Origin: Limisphaera sp.
GTDB taxonomy: Bacteria; Verrucomicrobiota; Verrucomicrobiia; Limisphaerales; Limisphaeraceae
DNA: 64,000 nucleotides
Direction of reading: 5' to 3'
Assembly (NCBI GenBank): GCA_025057755.1
Contig: JANWVC010000005.1
Coordinates: 382,071-446,070 of the forward strand
A program made the position numbers and the translations under genes. Positions within the stretch are counted from its first letter, which is position 1, and every line of letters begins with the position of its first letter. Shown in pieces: positions 38,062 through 47,574 of the stretch. The notes under the pieces are model-generated. The model was not told the DNA's origin. It worked only from the letters and a program-made list of their open reading frames with translations, and searched no databases.

Positions 38062-39530
38062 CTTTCAATCATCCGCGCAACAGTTTGACCACATAAGATT
38101 ACCATCGGCATGCCAGCTCCCGGATTGACGCTGCCCCCTACGAAAAAGAGATTTGCAAATTGCCGACTCTGCTTGGGCGCTTTAAAACCAAAGTTCCGCC
38201 AACGGTCGCTAACCACTCCATAGATGGAGCCACGGTGCGAAAAGTATAGCTCCTCAATGTCCCTTGGTGTCCACACGTGCTCGCGTACGATGTGCCTCTG
38301 CAAGTCGCGCAGCCCCATTCGTTCCAACTTGGCGTAAATGCGCTGCTTCAGTCCCAGGTAATCCGCATGGGTCCAGCATCGATCGGTACGCCGATACGGA
38401 ATGTGCGGGAGGATCTTGAGGGTGTCGCATCCCGACGGCGCCAGTGAAGAGTCTGAGCGTGTTGCTGCCACGACGTACACAGTTGGGTCTTCAGGCAATT
38501 GATAGCGTTCAAACACATCCGCAAAATGCTCTTTCAGATCCCTGCTGAAAAAGAAGTTATGATGAGCCAAGTGCGGATATTGGCAATCCAGGCCAAGTTC
38601 AATCACCAGGCCGGAGCAGGACGGCTCATACTTGCGCTCCAAGGCAGCCAAAGCAGACGGAGATTCTCCCAATAACTTCTCTCTGGCTGGCAGATACTCC
38701 ATGTTACAAACCACCGCATCTGCTTCATGAAAACGGCCCGCCCGCGTCACGATTCCTGACACCCGCGATCCGTCGTGCCGGAGACGCACCACCTCGCACC
38801 CCAAATGCAGTGGTATGTCCAATTCTTCCATCAGACGCCTCAGGGCCGTTGCAATGCCATACATCCCGCCCCGTACATACCAAAGATCGTATCGAAACTG
38901 GATGGTTGGCAGACAGTTCATGAAGCCAGGGGCACGGTAGGCAGAAGAGCCCACATACTTGATGAAAAAATCAAAAATATCGCGGAAATACTGCGTGCGG
39001 AAATAAGCTGCCACTCCCTGATGCATGCTGCGCAATATGTCAAATCGCCGGAATTGAAATAACCCATAAAACTTTGCGAAATCCCGCCAACTATCCAGGC
39101 CCTCCTCAAAATAACCACGTTCAATGTGATCATACAAAGCACCCGAATACCGGAGGAACCTCTGGACATTCTCCGGCGGTTCTCCCACTTTGAGCGCTTC
39201 TGCCGCCATGCGCTCTGGCTCGGGCCACAGATCAACAACCGCGCCATCCTCGAAAAAGTTGCGCCAATGTGGCCGCACAGGCTGCAAATGCAAATATTCC
39301 TCCATGCGTCGACCGCTCCGCTCAAATAAGCGTCTCAAATAATGAGGCAGGGTCAGGATTGAGGGGCCCAAGTCAAATGTGTAACCGTCCAGGTGGAGGA
39401 CATTTAACTTGCCTCCAAGATGAGAGTTTTTCTCATAAACCTCCACCGCATAGCCCCTTTGCCGCAGTGAAATGGCGGCGGAGACTCCCCCCAAACCCGC
39501 GCCGATCACCAAGACTTTGGATTGTTTCAT
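38046..39530 (-). CDS. crtP: Diaponeurosporene oxidase-type carotenoid enzyme (CrtP-like)
   Basis: This is a 494-residue FAD-dependent carotenoid oxidase/desaturase. The dinucleotide-binding start is VLVIGAGLGGVSAAI, followed by GYTFDLGPSILTLPHYL, FFIKYVGSSAYRAPGF, LAHHNFFFS, HVWTPRDIEELYFSHRGSIYG and the C-terminal FVGGSVNPGAGMPMV. These runs match CrtP of Staphylococcus (which oxidises the terminal methyl group to an aldehyde) better than CrtN. The start overlaps the preceding TPR gene by four bases. The assignment between CrtN and CrtP is by motif comparison from memory. Confidence 0.85.
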   Translation of the reverse strand: MKQSKVLVIGAGLGGVSAAISLRQRGYAVEVYEKNSHLGGKLNVLHLDGYTFDLGPSILTLPHYLRRLFERSGRRMEEYLHLQPVRPHWRNFFEDGAVVDLWPEPERMAAEALKVGEPPENVQRFLRYSGALYDHIERGYFEEGLDSWRDFAKFYGLFQFRRFDILRSMHQGVAAYFRTQYFRDIFDFFIKYVGSSAYRAPGFMNCLPTIQFRYDLWYVRGGMYGIATALRRLMEELDIPLHLGCEVVRLRHDGSRVSGIVTRAGRFHEADAVVCNMEYLPAREKLLGESPSALAALERKYEPSCSGLVIELGLDCQYPHLAHHNFFFSRDLKEHFADVFERYQLPEDPTVYVVAATRSDSSLAPSGCDTLKILPHIPYRRTDRCWTHADYLGLKQRIYAKLERMGLRDLQRHIVREHVWTPRDIEELYFSHRGSIYGVVSDRWRNFGFKAPKQSRQFANLFFVGGSVNPGAGMPMVILCGQTVARMIERWERG

Positions 39531-40309
39531 GGGATCTCAACGTTTCGCATCTGGAGTCGCGCCAAAGCCGCTCGCGCCCGTTGATTACCTGGCTGCAAAT
39601 GCAAGGCTTTGGAATACCAGCGGGCCGCTTCCTGCCAGTGACCCTGCCGCTCGCAGGCCTCGCCGAGCAAAGTCAGGGCGCTTGGACGTCCCCAGCGTGG
39701 CTTCTGCGGATCTGTTGCCTCGCGAGCCTCGACTTCGAAGAGCGCCTCCGCTCGCCGCAACCGCTCGCTGGCGAGCTGCCAATCCGAATCTGAACGCGCC
39801 GTGGCGAGGCAGGCCGCTCCCCACAAGTACTGCACCCTCGGGTTGTCAACCCCGTTTGCGAGGGCAACCTCCTGGTGTTTAACGACCAGAGGCCCATACC
39901 ACCATGCGCGCCACCGACTCTCCCGGCACCGTATCCCGTAAAGAGTGGCCAACATTGCATGGCTCTCCGCATCGGGCGGCCGAAGGCGCACCGTCTCGTC
40001 CAGAGTTCGCACGGCGCGATTCCACAAATCTCGACAGGAAGCAATTGAATAGGTCTCGGTATCGCGGCACGCCGTCATAAGAAACCGATGAAAACGGACC
40101 ACTCCTAGCCAGTACCATCCCAGCCAGGAGCCGGGTGTCCCTTCGAGGGTCTGTTCTAACAATTGTTCCGCGGACGCCAATCGATCTGCATCCCAGTCAC
40201 GATACGCGGCATAAAATAGTTCGACCCCAATGGTAGGCTCTGGCGTCTGAGCGGCCATGGAGCTGATCAAGGCTCCGCACAACCATCCCGAGACCAAAAT
40301 GCGGCTCAT
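39527..40309 (-). CDS. Exported TPR protein leading the carotenoid operon
   Basis: The 260-residue protein has a probable signal peptide (MSRILVSGWLCGALISSMAAQ) and helical repeats of TPR type: LASAEQLLEQTLEGTPGSWLGWYWLG, then AVRTLDETVRLRPPDAESHAMLATLYG and, at the end, ACERQGHWQEAARWYSKALHLQPGNQRARAAL, a canonical repeat. It is translationally coupled to crtP (four-base overlap). Nothing in it says what it does for carotenoid synthesis. A scaffold or localisation role is possible. Confidence 0.75.
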   Translation of the reverse strand: MSRILVSGWLCGALISSMAAQTPEPTIGVELFYAAYRDWDADRLASAEQLLEQTLEGTPGSWLGWYWLGVVRFHRFLMTACRDTETYSIASCRDLWNRAVRTLDETVRLRPPDAESHAMLATLYGIRCRESRWRAWWYGPLVVKHQEVALANGVDNPRVQYLWGAACLATARSDSDWQLASERLRRAEALFEVEAREATDPQKPRWGRPSALTLLGEACERQGHWQEAARWYSKALHLQPGNQRARAALARLQMRNVEIP

Positions 40310-40337
40310 ACCTTGACGAGTTTAGTCGTGTCATTGA

Positions 40338-41738
40338 ATGCTCTCAAATCGAATGGACTGGGCACGGCACGTGGTTTCGCAGCAACGGGAGTTCTTTCTC
40401 TCGGGAGCGACTCGATCCGTGGCTTTCCGCCGGCTCCAACTGGAAAGGCTGCTCCAGGCGCTGGATCTGCATGCCGAGGCACTCATCTTGGCACTCCAGG
40501 CTGATTTGCGTCGTCCGGCTGCCGAGGCTTGGTTTAGCGAGATTGGCATGGTCCAAGCAGAAATCCGTTACGCCCTCCGCTGTCTGGATCGATGGACGCG
40601 TCCTCGGTCTCGCCGCATTCCATGGTGGCTTCGGCCCGGGCATGCCTGGGTACAACCGGAGCCTTTGGGCGTGGTCTTGATCCTCGGTGCGTGGAATTAC
40701 CCCGTGCAATTGTTGCTGGTCCCGTTAGTAAGTGCGGTGGCTGCAGGTAACTGCGTCATTCTTAAGCCCTCGGAGCATGCCCCTCGGACGTCCGAGGTCC
40801 TGACCCGTATGATTCGTTTGACCTATCCGGAATCTTATGTGGCGATTTGCCCCGGCGATCGCTCCGTGGCGGCCGCTTTGCTGCAAGAACGCTACGACAA
40901 AATCTTTTTCACGGGCAGCTGCGAGGCAGGTCGGGCCGTCATGGCAGCGGCTGCACGTCATCTTACCCCTGTCACGCTCGAATTGGGTGGCCAATGCCCG
41001 TGTGTGGTTTGCCCGGACGCGGCAGTAGCAACCGCGGCTCGTCGGATCGCTTGGGGCAAGTTTACGAACGCGGGCCAAACGTGCGTGGCTCCCGACCACG
41101 TTTGGGTGCACCGATCCATCCTGGAGCCCTTTACGCTCGCGTTGGTCCAAGCTGTCCGGAGCTTCTATGGGCCCGATCCCCGCCAGAGTCCGGATTACGG
41201 CCGCATCGTAGATCGGCAACATCTGGAGCGCTTGATCTCATTCCTACATCCAGGACGCATTCTCCTTGGCGGGCAATGGGACACAGAGACGCTTTACCTG
41301 GCGCCCACGCTGCTCACGGATGTGCCAGCAGAAGCTCCCGTTTTGCAACAAGAGATCTTCGGCCCAATTCTTCCGATTCTCATCTACGACGAGCTGGATG
41401 TGCTTTTACAAAGGATGAGCAACAAACCATCACCTTTGACCGTTTATCTTTTTACGCGCCAGCGTTCGATGCAGGAGAAGGTCCTCCATCGGACGCGGTC
41501 CGGGAACGTGTGCATCAACGACGTGATCGTGCACCTATTGGCTCGCGAACTGCCGTTTGGCGGCCTGGGCGAAAGCGGTATGGGCAGCTACCATGGTCGA
41601 GCTGGCTTCGACAACTTCACGCATTATCGATCAATCTTGTATAGGCGCTCGTTTCCGGATCTGGGGTTTCGCTATCCTCCCTACCGATTTTCCCTGGAGA
41701 CCTTGCGTCGTTGGTCTCGATGGCTGCTTCGTGATTGA
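40338..41738 (+). CDS. Aldehyde dehydrogenase (probable diaponeurosporenal dehydrogenase)
   Basis: This 466-residue NAD(P)-dependent aldehyde dehydrogenase has [33 protein letters not shown], the base Glu215 in LELGGQCP, and the nucleophile Cys249 in [25 protein letters not shown] and the C-terminal [20 protein letters not shown] are typical of class 3 (fatty or long-chain) enzymes. In staphyloxanthin synthesis a dedicated AldH oxidises 4,4'-diaponeurosporenal to the acid between CrtP and CrtQ. The position here, divergent from crtP and directly before crtN, supports that role. ATG at 40338 or 40353; only 28 bases separate it from the divergent TPR gene. Confidence 0.85.
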   Translation: MLSNRMDWARHVVSQQREFFLSGATRSVAFRRLQLERLLQALDLHAEALILALQADLRRPAAEAWFSEIGMVQAEIRYALRCLDRWTRPRSRRIPWWLRPGHAWVQPEPLGVVLILGAWNYPVQLLLVPLVSAVAAGNCVILKPSEHAPRTSEVLTRMIRLTYPESYVAICPGDRSVAAALLQERYDKIFFTGSCEAGRAVMAAAARHLTPVTLELGGQCPCVVCPDAAVATAARRIAWGKFTNAGQTCVAPDHVWVHRSILEPFTLALVQAVRSFYGPDPRQSPDYGRIVDRQHLERLISFLHPGRILLGGQWDTETLYLAPTLLTDVPAEAPVLQQEIFGPILPILIYDELDVLLQRMSNKPSPLTVYLFTRQRSMQEKVLHRTRSGNVCINDVIVHLLARELPFGGLGESGMGSYHGRAGFDNFTHYRSILYRRSFPDLGFRYPPYRFSLETLRRWSRWLLRD

Positions 41739-41776
41739 CATTTGCCAAGCTTCGGCTTCGCGATAATTTCTCGACC

Positions 41777-43255
41777 ATGCCAAGACGGGTGGTGATCGTG
41801 GGCGCCGGCCCGGGCGGCTTAGCGCTAGCGCTCTTACTCGCGAGAGCCGGATTGCAGGTTACGGTGCTGGAACGTCAAAGCCAGGTTGGGGGCCGGACGT
41901 CAGCTCTCGTACTGGACGGCTTTCGGTTCGATTTGGGACCGACCTTTTTCCTTTATCCACAGGTGCTGGAGGAGATCTTTCAAGCCGTCGGTTACGATCT
42001 ACATCGAGAGGTTTCAATCAAACGACTCAACCCCCAATACCGGCTGATTTTTGGTCAGGGTGGTGAATTGCTCTGCGGTCCGGATCCGGAAGCCATGATC
42101 GAGCAAATCTCGCGGCTCGCGCCCGCAGATGCACCTCGTTTTCGGGAATTCCTGCAGGACAATCGGGTCAAGCTGGCCAAGTTCAGGCCTTGTCTGCAAA
42201 TGCCCTTCCACGGCTGGGCTGACCTATTCAACCGCCGGATGTTGGCCGTGTTGCCCTATCTGAAACCTTGGAAATCGTTACACGCAGAGCTAGCAAGTTA
42301 TTTCCGCGATCCCCGACTCCAACTGGCTTTTACTTTTCAATCGAAATACCTTGGCATGTCGCCCTTTCATTGCCCCAGCCTCTTTTCGATCCTCTCGTTT
42401 CTCGAGTATGAATACGGCATTTGGCATCCGATCGGCGGCTGCAATGCGCTGACGCGCGCTTTGGCGAACGTCGCCCTCAAACTTGGGGCGGAGATCCGTT
42501 TAAACGAGCCTGTCCTCAACGTGCTCTTTGAGGGTCGTCGGGCGGTAGGCGTTCGCACCCCCGGAGCCGAATACCGCGCAGATGCGATCGCCCTGAATGC
42601 CGACTTTGGGCACGCTATGACCACACTTGTTCCAAACGCGTTGCGCCGAAAATGGACTGATGAGGCGTTGGCCCGTAAACGTTTTTCCTGCTCCACTTTC
42701 ATGATGTACCTGGGGATCGAAGGACGTTACGAGCACCTGCAACACCATAATATCTACATCGCATCGGATTACCGGAAGAACCTTGATGAAATTGAACAGC
42801 GTCACGTGCTCTCTGCAGATCCTTCCTTTTACGTGGCCAACCCCTGTCGGACCGATCCCACGCTGGCACCCCCCGGGCATAGTACCCTTTACATTCTGGT
42901 GCCCGTCAGTCATCAGCATCCCAATATCGATTGGACACGCGAACGGGATCGATTCCGGAGTCTCGTTTTGAGCCAACTCCGGCGCATTGGCTTGGACGAT
43001 CTGGAAAAACGAATACGAGTGGAGCGTATAATTACCCCCGCCGACTGGGAGCACCGACTGGGCATTTATAAGGGCGCCACATTCAACCTGGCCCACAACC
43101 TCGGTCAAATGCTGCACCGAAGACCTCGCAATCGTTTCGAGGAATTCCATCGGCTTTACCTTGTGGGCGGAGGGACACACCCGGGCAGCGGGCTGCCCGT
43201 GATTTTTGAATCCGCGCGGATCACCAGCCGCCTGATCTTAGAAGATCTGAGCTGA
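41777..43255 (+). CDS. crtN: C30 carotenoid desaturase (CrtN-like)
   Basis: This is a 492-residue FAD enzyme of the phytoene-desaturase family. It has [88 protein letters not shown] and the C-terminal [19 protein letters not shown]. These resemble CrtN, which dehydrogenates diapophytoene (or squalene in some bacteria) to diaponeurosporene. I start at the ATG at 41777, where the FAD motif begins normally; a TTG at 41735 overlapping the previous stop would add 14 residues. Confidence 0.83.
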   Translation: MPRRVVIVGAGPGGLALALLLARAGLQVTVLERQSQVGGRTSALVLDGFRFDLGPTFFLYPQVLEEIFQAVGYDLHREVSIKRLNPQYRLIFGQGGELLCGPDPEAMIEQISRLAPADAPRFREFLQDNRVKLAKFRPCLQMPFHGWADLFNRRMLAVLPYLKPWKSLHAELASYFRDPRLQLAFTFQSKYLGMSPFHCPSLFSILSFLEYEYGIWHPIGGCNALTRALANVALKLGAEIRLNEPVLNVLFEGRRAVGVRTPGAEYRADAIALNADFGHAMTTLVPNALRRKWTDEALARKRFSCSTFMMYLGIEGRYEHLQHHNIYIASDYRKNLDEIEQRHVLSADPSFYVANPCRTDPTLAPPGHSTLYILVPVSHQHPNIDWTRERDRFRSLVLSQLRRIGLDDLEKRIRVERIITPADWEHRLGIYKGATFNLAHNLGQMLHRRPRNRFEEFHRLYLVGGGTHPGSGLPVIFESARITSRLILEDLS

Positions 43256-43309
43256 GCCGGCGGCGGGCGCACGGTCCCGCACAAACGCTCCTCAAACCTT
43301 CGGCTTCCC

Positions 43310-43795
43310 ATGCGCATCCGCGAATTTGAATCGGAACTGATATTGCCATTGTCGCGCGAGCAAGTTTTCCTCTTTTTTGCTGACGCGACCAACCTAGAGG
43401 CCATCACCCCACCCTGGTTGCATTTCCACATCTTGACTCCTATGCCCATCGAGATGCGTGCGGGAGTACAAATCGACTATCGCCTGAAGATTCATGGTTG
43501 GCCGGTCCGCTGGCGCAGTCGCATCTCCGTCTGGGATCCGCCTCACCGTTTCGTGGATGAGCAGATTCTTGGGCCCTACCGACTGTGGCAACACACGCAC
43601 GAATTCCTCGAGGTATCCGGAGGCACGCGGGTTCGCGACCATGTGCGTTACGCGGTCCCCATGGACTGGTTGCTTCACCGCCTTTTTGTTCGACGCGATC
43701 TGGAGGAAATCTTCCGTTACCGCGCCATGGCGATCCGTCGGCATTGTTTACAATCTCATGCGAGCCACGCAACGGCCGGTCCTTGTTGTACCTGA
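43310..43795 (+). CDS. SRPBCC (START-like) family protein
   Basis: This 161-residue protein opens with FESELILPLSREQVFLFFADATNLEAITPPWLHF and continues with GVQIDYRLKIHGWPVRWRSRI, DPPHRFVDEQILGPYRLWQHTHEF and a late RDHVRYAVPMDWLLHRLFVRRDLEEIFRYR. This is the pattern of SRPBCC proteins often annotated as ligand-binding or cyclase/dehydrase-like. These bind hydrophobic ligands in a deep pocket. It lies 54 bases after crtN on the same strand. A carotenoid-related role is only suggested by position. Confidence 0.83.
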   Translation: MRIREFESELILPLSREQVFLFFADATNLEAITPPWLHFHILTPMPIEMRAGVQIDYRLKIHGWPVRWRSRISVWDPPHRFVDEQILGPYRLWQHTHEFLEVSGGTRVRDHVRYAVPMDWLLHRLFVRRDLEEIFRYRAMAIRRHCLQSHASHATAGPCCT

Positions 43796-44156
43796 CAGTT
43801 CGGCCGGATCAAGGGTCCCGATTACAACGGAAATGTGCGCCAAATCTGCTGTTGGCAACTACTGTAGCTCTGCTGCAAGAGCCCTTGAGCCCTGGGCCCA
43901 TCGAGGGCTCTGGACGCGTCTGAACGGGCGTGCGTCTAAACGTGCTTCCGGGACTACCGTTCGCCCCTGTTCGAACACGGATGTTGGCGCCAACATACGG
44001 AACGAGGAGTGATGGACCCGGGAGGCGAACTTGCGGCTCACGCGTTTTGGCTGAGAGTTGAGGACCAAGCCAAGGGCTGCTTCAAACTAGGGAGCCGTTT
44101 CCTAATGCAAACCGTGCCCACGTGCCACCAAGAATGGATGACCGGTCAAATCCGTC
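43796..44156. other. Convergent intergenic region
   Basis: About 360 bases between the plus-strand SRPBCC gene and the minus-strand trpC. The only structure seen is a hairpin zone with two alternative 7-bp stems, 43877-43883/43904-43910 and 43886-43892/43903-43909 (AGAGCCC/GGGCTCT and GAGCCCT/AGGGCTC). Neither has a T run, so terminator function is uncertain. No gene is supported. Confidence 0.45.
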
Positions 44157-44984
44157 TCAAGGGGTGGAACCTAAGAGATGCGCGATTCGGGCCGCCACAT
44201 CCTCGCTGCGCATAAGGCTTTCGCCCACAAGAATCGCGTCGGCTCCTGCTGACCACACTCTTACCACGTCGGCCCTGGTTTGAATCCCACTCTCGGCCAC
44301 CAAGAGCGGACGCACTGCAGGGTCTGGGCAGGTTTCCTGCAATCGTTTGGCCAATCGGACGGTGGTCTGCAAGTCCACGTGGAACGTTCGTAAATCACGG
44401 TTGTTGATCCCGATTAACAGCGGCTTTAACGCCACGGCTCGTTCTAACTCCTCCTCATCATGCACTTCCACCAAGACGGTCAAGCCCGCTTCCGAGGCCA
44501 AACGATGCAGCCGTTCCAATGTCGGCTGCGGCAGGATTGCGGCTATAAGAAGGATCGCGTCTGCCCCCCATTGAATGGACTCCAACAATTGCCGTTCATC
44601 GAGAATAAAATCCTTGCGCAGTAGAGGGAGGTTGACTTTTTGCCGAACCTCGAGCAGGTGACGCAATTCTCCTTGAAAAAAGGGGCCGTCCGTGAGCACC
44701 GAGAGGCAAGCGGCGCCAGCCCGTTGATATTCTTGTGCAATGAACCCCGGATCAAATTGGGGCCGGAGAACGCCGGCCGAGGGCGATGCCTTTTTAATCT
44801 CCGCAATTAATGCGGGAGGCCCAACAGGGGGCCGACGCAACGCCTCCAAAAAATTGCGCCTGGGACCGTATCGCGCGACCGCCGCACGCAAGTCAGAAAC
44901 GCAGACGGGTCCGCTTGGCAAACGCGCGATCTCCTCTTTTTTCCGGGTCGCAATAGTGTCCAAGATCGTGCCGGGCTGCGTCAT
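44157..44984 (-). CDS. trpC: Indole-3-glycerol phosphate synthase
   Basis: This is a 275-residue TIM-barrel enzyme that closes the indole ring in tryptophan synthesis. It has LDTIATRKKEEIARL, ALIAEIKKASPSAGVLRPQFDP (first catalytic lysine), LSVLTDGPFFQGELRHL, LPLLRKDFILDERQLLES, ADAILLIAAIL, LVEVHDEEELERA, IGINNRDLRTFHVDL and VAESGIQTRADV. AGGAGGAGG lies about 8 bases before the ATG at 44984. The frame is open 64 codons further upstream, but that part is antisense-like reading of prfB. It follows prfB by two bases. Confidence 0.96.
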   Translation of the reverse strand: MTQPGTILDTIATRKKEEIARLPSGPVCVSDLRAAVARYGPRRNFLEALRRPPVGPPALIAEIKKASPSAGVLRPQFDPGFIAQEYQRAGAACLSVLTDGPFFQGELRHLLEVRQKVNLPLLRKDFILDERQLLESIQWGADAILLIAAILPQPTLERLHRLASEAGLTVLVEVHDEEELERAVALKPLLIGINNRDLRTFHVDLQTTVRLAKRLQETCPDPAVRPLLVAESGIQTRADVVRVWSAGADAILVGESLMRSEDVAARIAHLLGSTP

Positions 44985-44986
44985 AG

Positions 44987-46133
44987 TTAGGCCTCCTCCT
45001 CGTCGCGGATTCCTTGTTGTCGCTTGGTGGGACAACCGGCTCGCAGCCAAGCATGGACAAACATGTCTAGGTCCCCGTCCAACACAGCGTCGGTGTCGCC
45101 GGTCTGAACACCGGTGCGCAGGTCTTTTACCATGCGATAAGGTTGCAAGACATAACTGCGGATCTGATTGCCCCAACCGATGCTGCCCTTTTCGCCATAA
45201 AAACGCTCCATTTCAGCACGCTGTTGATCTTCGCGCAGGGCCGCCAACTTCGAGAGTAACAACTTCATGGCCGTGGCCCGGTTCTGATGCTGCGAACGCT
45301 GGCTTTGCGAGGCAGCCACAATGCCCGTGGGCAGGTGCGTGATGCGTACTGCTGTCTCGACCTTGTTCACATTCTGTCCCCCTTTGCCGCCCGACCGGTA
45401 AAAATCAATTTTTAGATCGGCCGGGTTGATCTCGATTTCGCCCGTGTCGTCGATTTCAGCAATCACGTCCACGCTGGCGAAGCTGGTATGGCGGCGCTTG
45501 TTGGCATCGAACGGTGAAATGCGCACCAGGCGATGAACGCCCCGCTCGGCCTTGCAAAAACCGTAAGCGTTCTCCCCACGGATGGTCAGCGTGGCGTGTT
45601 TAATGCCGGCTGCTTCGCCCGGCAGGATGTCCTCAATCTCGACCTCCCAACCGCGGGACTCCGCCCAACGCTGGTACATCCGCAAAAGCATCGCAGCCCA
45701 ATCACAGGATTCGGTTCCTCCAGCACCGGCGTTGATGCTCATGATGCAGTTGCGGTGATCGTGCGGACCGTTCAACAAAATGCGCAACTCAAGCTTGTCC
45801 AGATCATGAACAAAGCGCTCTGTGTCAGCGGCAAGGTCTGCAGCCAGGGCTGCCTGAGCAGAGGCTGGTTCCGTTTTGCTCAACTCCAGCATGAGCCGGA
45901 GATCCTCCAACTGCTTTTCCGCTTTCAGAAGCGGTTCAATCCGGTTCCGCAACCGAGTCGCCTCTTCGATGAGCTTCTGAGCTTGCTCGCGATTGGACCA
46001 AAACGTGTCGCTCGCCATCTGGGTCTCGATTTCCCCCAAACGGCGTTGTGCGCCAGGTACGTCAAAGAAACCTCCGCAAGTAAGCCAGTTTGTCAGCCGC
46101 TGTTGTCAATTGTGTCGCAATTGTGTCCAACAT
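44987..46133 (-). CDS. prfB: Peptide chain release factor 2, expressed by +1 programmed frameshift
   Basis: RF2 releases proteins at UGA and UAA stops. A short first frame starts at ATG 46133 (MLDTIATQLTTAADKLAYLR) and meets TGA at 46064-46062 after 23 codons. Shifting +1 at CTT-T continues into GAC and the remaining 358 codons, giving 381 residues; the joined reading is 46133-46065 then 46063-44987. The main frame shows the anticodon-like tripeptide SPF (RISPFDANKRRHTSF) and the catalytic GGQ in SGGKGGQNVNKVET. With the leader included the N-terminus aligns with normal RF2 length. It is followed by trpC after two bases. Confidence 0.95.
46061..46076 (-). promoter_or_regulatory. RF2 autoregulatory frameshift site
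   Basis: On the minus strand CGGAGGTTTCTTTGAC contains an internal Shine-Dalgarno (GGAGG), three spacer bases, the slippery CTT codon and the in-frame TGA followed by C. This is the same arrangement, including spacing, as the well-known E. coli prfB site. Low RF2 lets the ribosome pause at TGA and slip +1, so RF2 controls its own synthesis. Confidence 0.95.
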
Positions 46134-46496
46134 GCGCTCCAGAATAATCAACCCCCATGCTCAGGCAACGGTCCACACACGCCGTAGAGATTCGGCTCCT
46201 GCCTGCCGAGGCAGTCTCAACTCCACATGCCCGGAGACTTCTCCAGAGTTTCAGAGATTAAAAGAGAGCAAAGCCCGGCCAGCACCACACCACGGACCCG
46301 CTTAGGCGTATGGTTGTACCGGATGCACCGCGGGCCGGGCGGGCCCGGGATCCTTCGCGCTGCAGCATCTGCGCTCGAGGGATGTTTTTGCACCAATCCG
46401 GGGGCTACCAGGATGCCGCGGGACTCTTCGTTCTGGTTCTCGCAATTGCCGGGTCACTTTGGCACCTTGGGCATCACGCATGAGAGACCTTGGCTG

Positions 46497-47102
46497 ATGG
46501 TTAATTGGACCTCTACTGCTAGTCGCCGATTTTTCCGCGTCGGTTGCACGATTGAGCTTGGGCTTGGAATCGTGGGGGTACTGCTGATGCTCGGCCTGGA
46601 TCGGCCTTTCTTCAGTTGGTGGGCCCTGGAGACAAACGTGCTCATCGTCGCCACTCTGAGCATAATCCCGCTTTGCGCTGTTCTCTGCTTAACCTTGCAT
46701 AGTCGGTCGGGCCCCCTGCATCCGATCCGCCGCTGGCTGGAGGAAACGCTGCGACCGCTGCTGAAAGAGTGGAGGATGTGGCAAATAGGTTGCCTGTCAC
46801 TTCTGGCTGGAATCGGCGAAGAGTTATTCTTCCGAGGCGCCATTCAGAACTGGCTGCAGATATGGTGGGGCAGTGCGCCAGCTTTGATTCTCACGTCGAT
46901 CCTGTTTGGAGCGTTGCACTATGTGAATCTTGCGTATGCTCTGGTGAGCAGCTTGATGGCCCTCTTCCTAGGTGTTCTGATGCTTGCGACCCACTCCTTG
47001 GTCGCACCCATCCTCACGCACGTCAGCTATGATTTTTTCGCCTTGGTCTACCTCTCGCGTTTTCATCAACCGCAGTCGCCCTCCGATTGCCCAACTTCTT
47101 GA
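46497..47102 (+). CDS. CPBP-family intramembrane metalloprotease
   Basis: The protein (201 residues from the ATG at 46497) has about five membrane spans and the CPBP (Abi) motifs: GIGEELFFRGAI (Glu-Glu and Arg), then FGALHYVN with the metal-binding His, and a late THVSYDFFAL. Members are CAAX-processing or related membrane proteases, or immunity and stress proteins; the substrate is unknown. Longer in-frame starts (46413, 46227) would add arginine- and glycine-rich sequence with no family support. The flanking space holds no partner genes. Confidence 0.82.
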   Translation: MVNWTSTASRRFFRVGCTIELGLGIVGVLLMLGLDRPFFSWWALETNVLIVATLSIIPLCAVLCLTLHSRSGPLHPIRRWLEETLRPLLKEWRMWQIGCLSLLAGIGEELFFRGAIQNWLQIWWGSAPALILTSILFGALHYVNLAYALVSSLMALFLGVLMLATHSLVAPILTHVSYDFFALVYLSRFHQPQSPSDCPTS

Positions 47103-47424
47103 GCCGTTCACCCCAACCTAAAGGCACTCTCGCCGCACCCATTGTCAGCAGACTGCAGCTCATCCAAGATGTCCGCTGCGTCTTTGTCCCATGTCCGATG
47201 CTCTGTTGATTCTGCTTCAGACCATGACCATGACCTTAAAATCATGAACATCCACAAACTGCCGCCCGATCCGATAGACTAAATGACACGGCCGAATACT
47301 TTGCTCGAAACCCAGTTTGTTTCTGCTTCAACCGATTCGCTGTGTCAACGAGGGTCTCAAGACACTTTTCCGCAAGAGTTTAGATAAAAAATGGCACAAA
47401 TTGGAGAAAACTGCACTTTGTCTA

Positions 47425-47451
47425 TTGACATTTTGGATTTTTGTTTAAAAC
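47425..47451 (+). promoter_or_regulatory. Candidate promoter for the DUF2061-cys cluster
   Basis: A perfect TTGACA (47425-47430) is followed after 15 bases by TAAAAC (47446-47451) in an AT-rich stretch. The spacing is two bases short of ideal. The direction and the location before the sulfur genes fit. Confidence 0.35.
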
Positions 47452-47505
47452 TCTCCGTGTGTCGATGAAGTGGGTTGCTTCCCAATTAAGGGATGCCGGG
47501 CTGCG

Positions 47506-47574
47506 AGAGCGCCCCAGAGCGAGTGGATCCATCAATCCGAGATGGACTCCCCAAGGTGTCCATTGGCGCTCTGG
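47506..47574 (+). promoter_or_regulatory. Possible switch-like leader with two exclusive stems
   Basis: AGAGCGCC (47506-47513) pairs perfectly with GGCGCTCT (47565-47572). CCAGAGCG (47514-47521) pairs perfectly with CGCTCTGG (47567-47574). The two 3' partners overlap by six bases, so only one stem can form at a time. The enclosed region has a further small hairpin (CCATC/GATGG). It is about 230 bases before the DUF2061 start. Confidence 0.35.

Noticed and set aside
42500..43180. 226-codon minus-strand frame opposite crtN
   Set aside because: Antisense shadow; the plus frame carries FAD and substrate motifs throughout.
44985..45176. 64-codon N-terminal extension of trpC
   Set aside because: It runs through prfB in another frame; the ATG at 44984 has a strong AGGAGG and gives the normal N-terminus.
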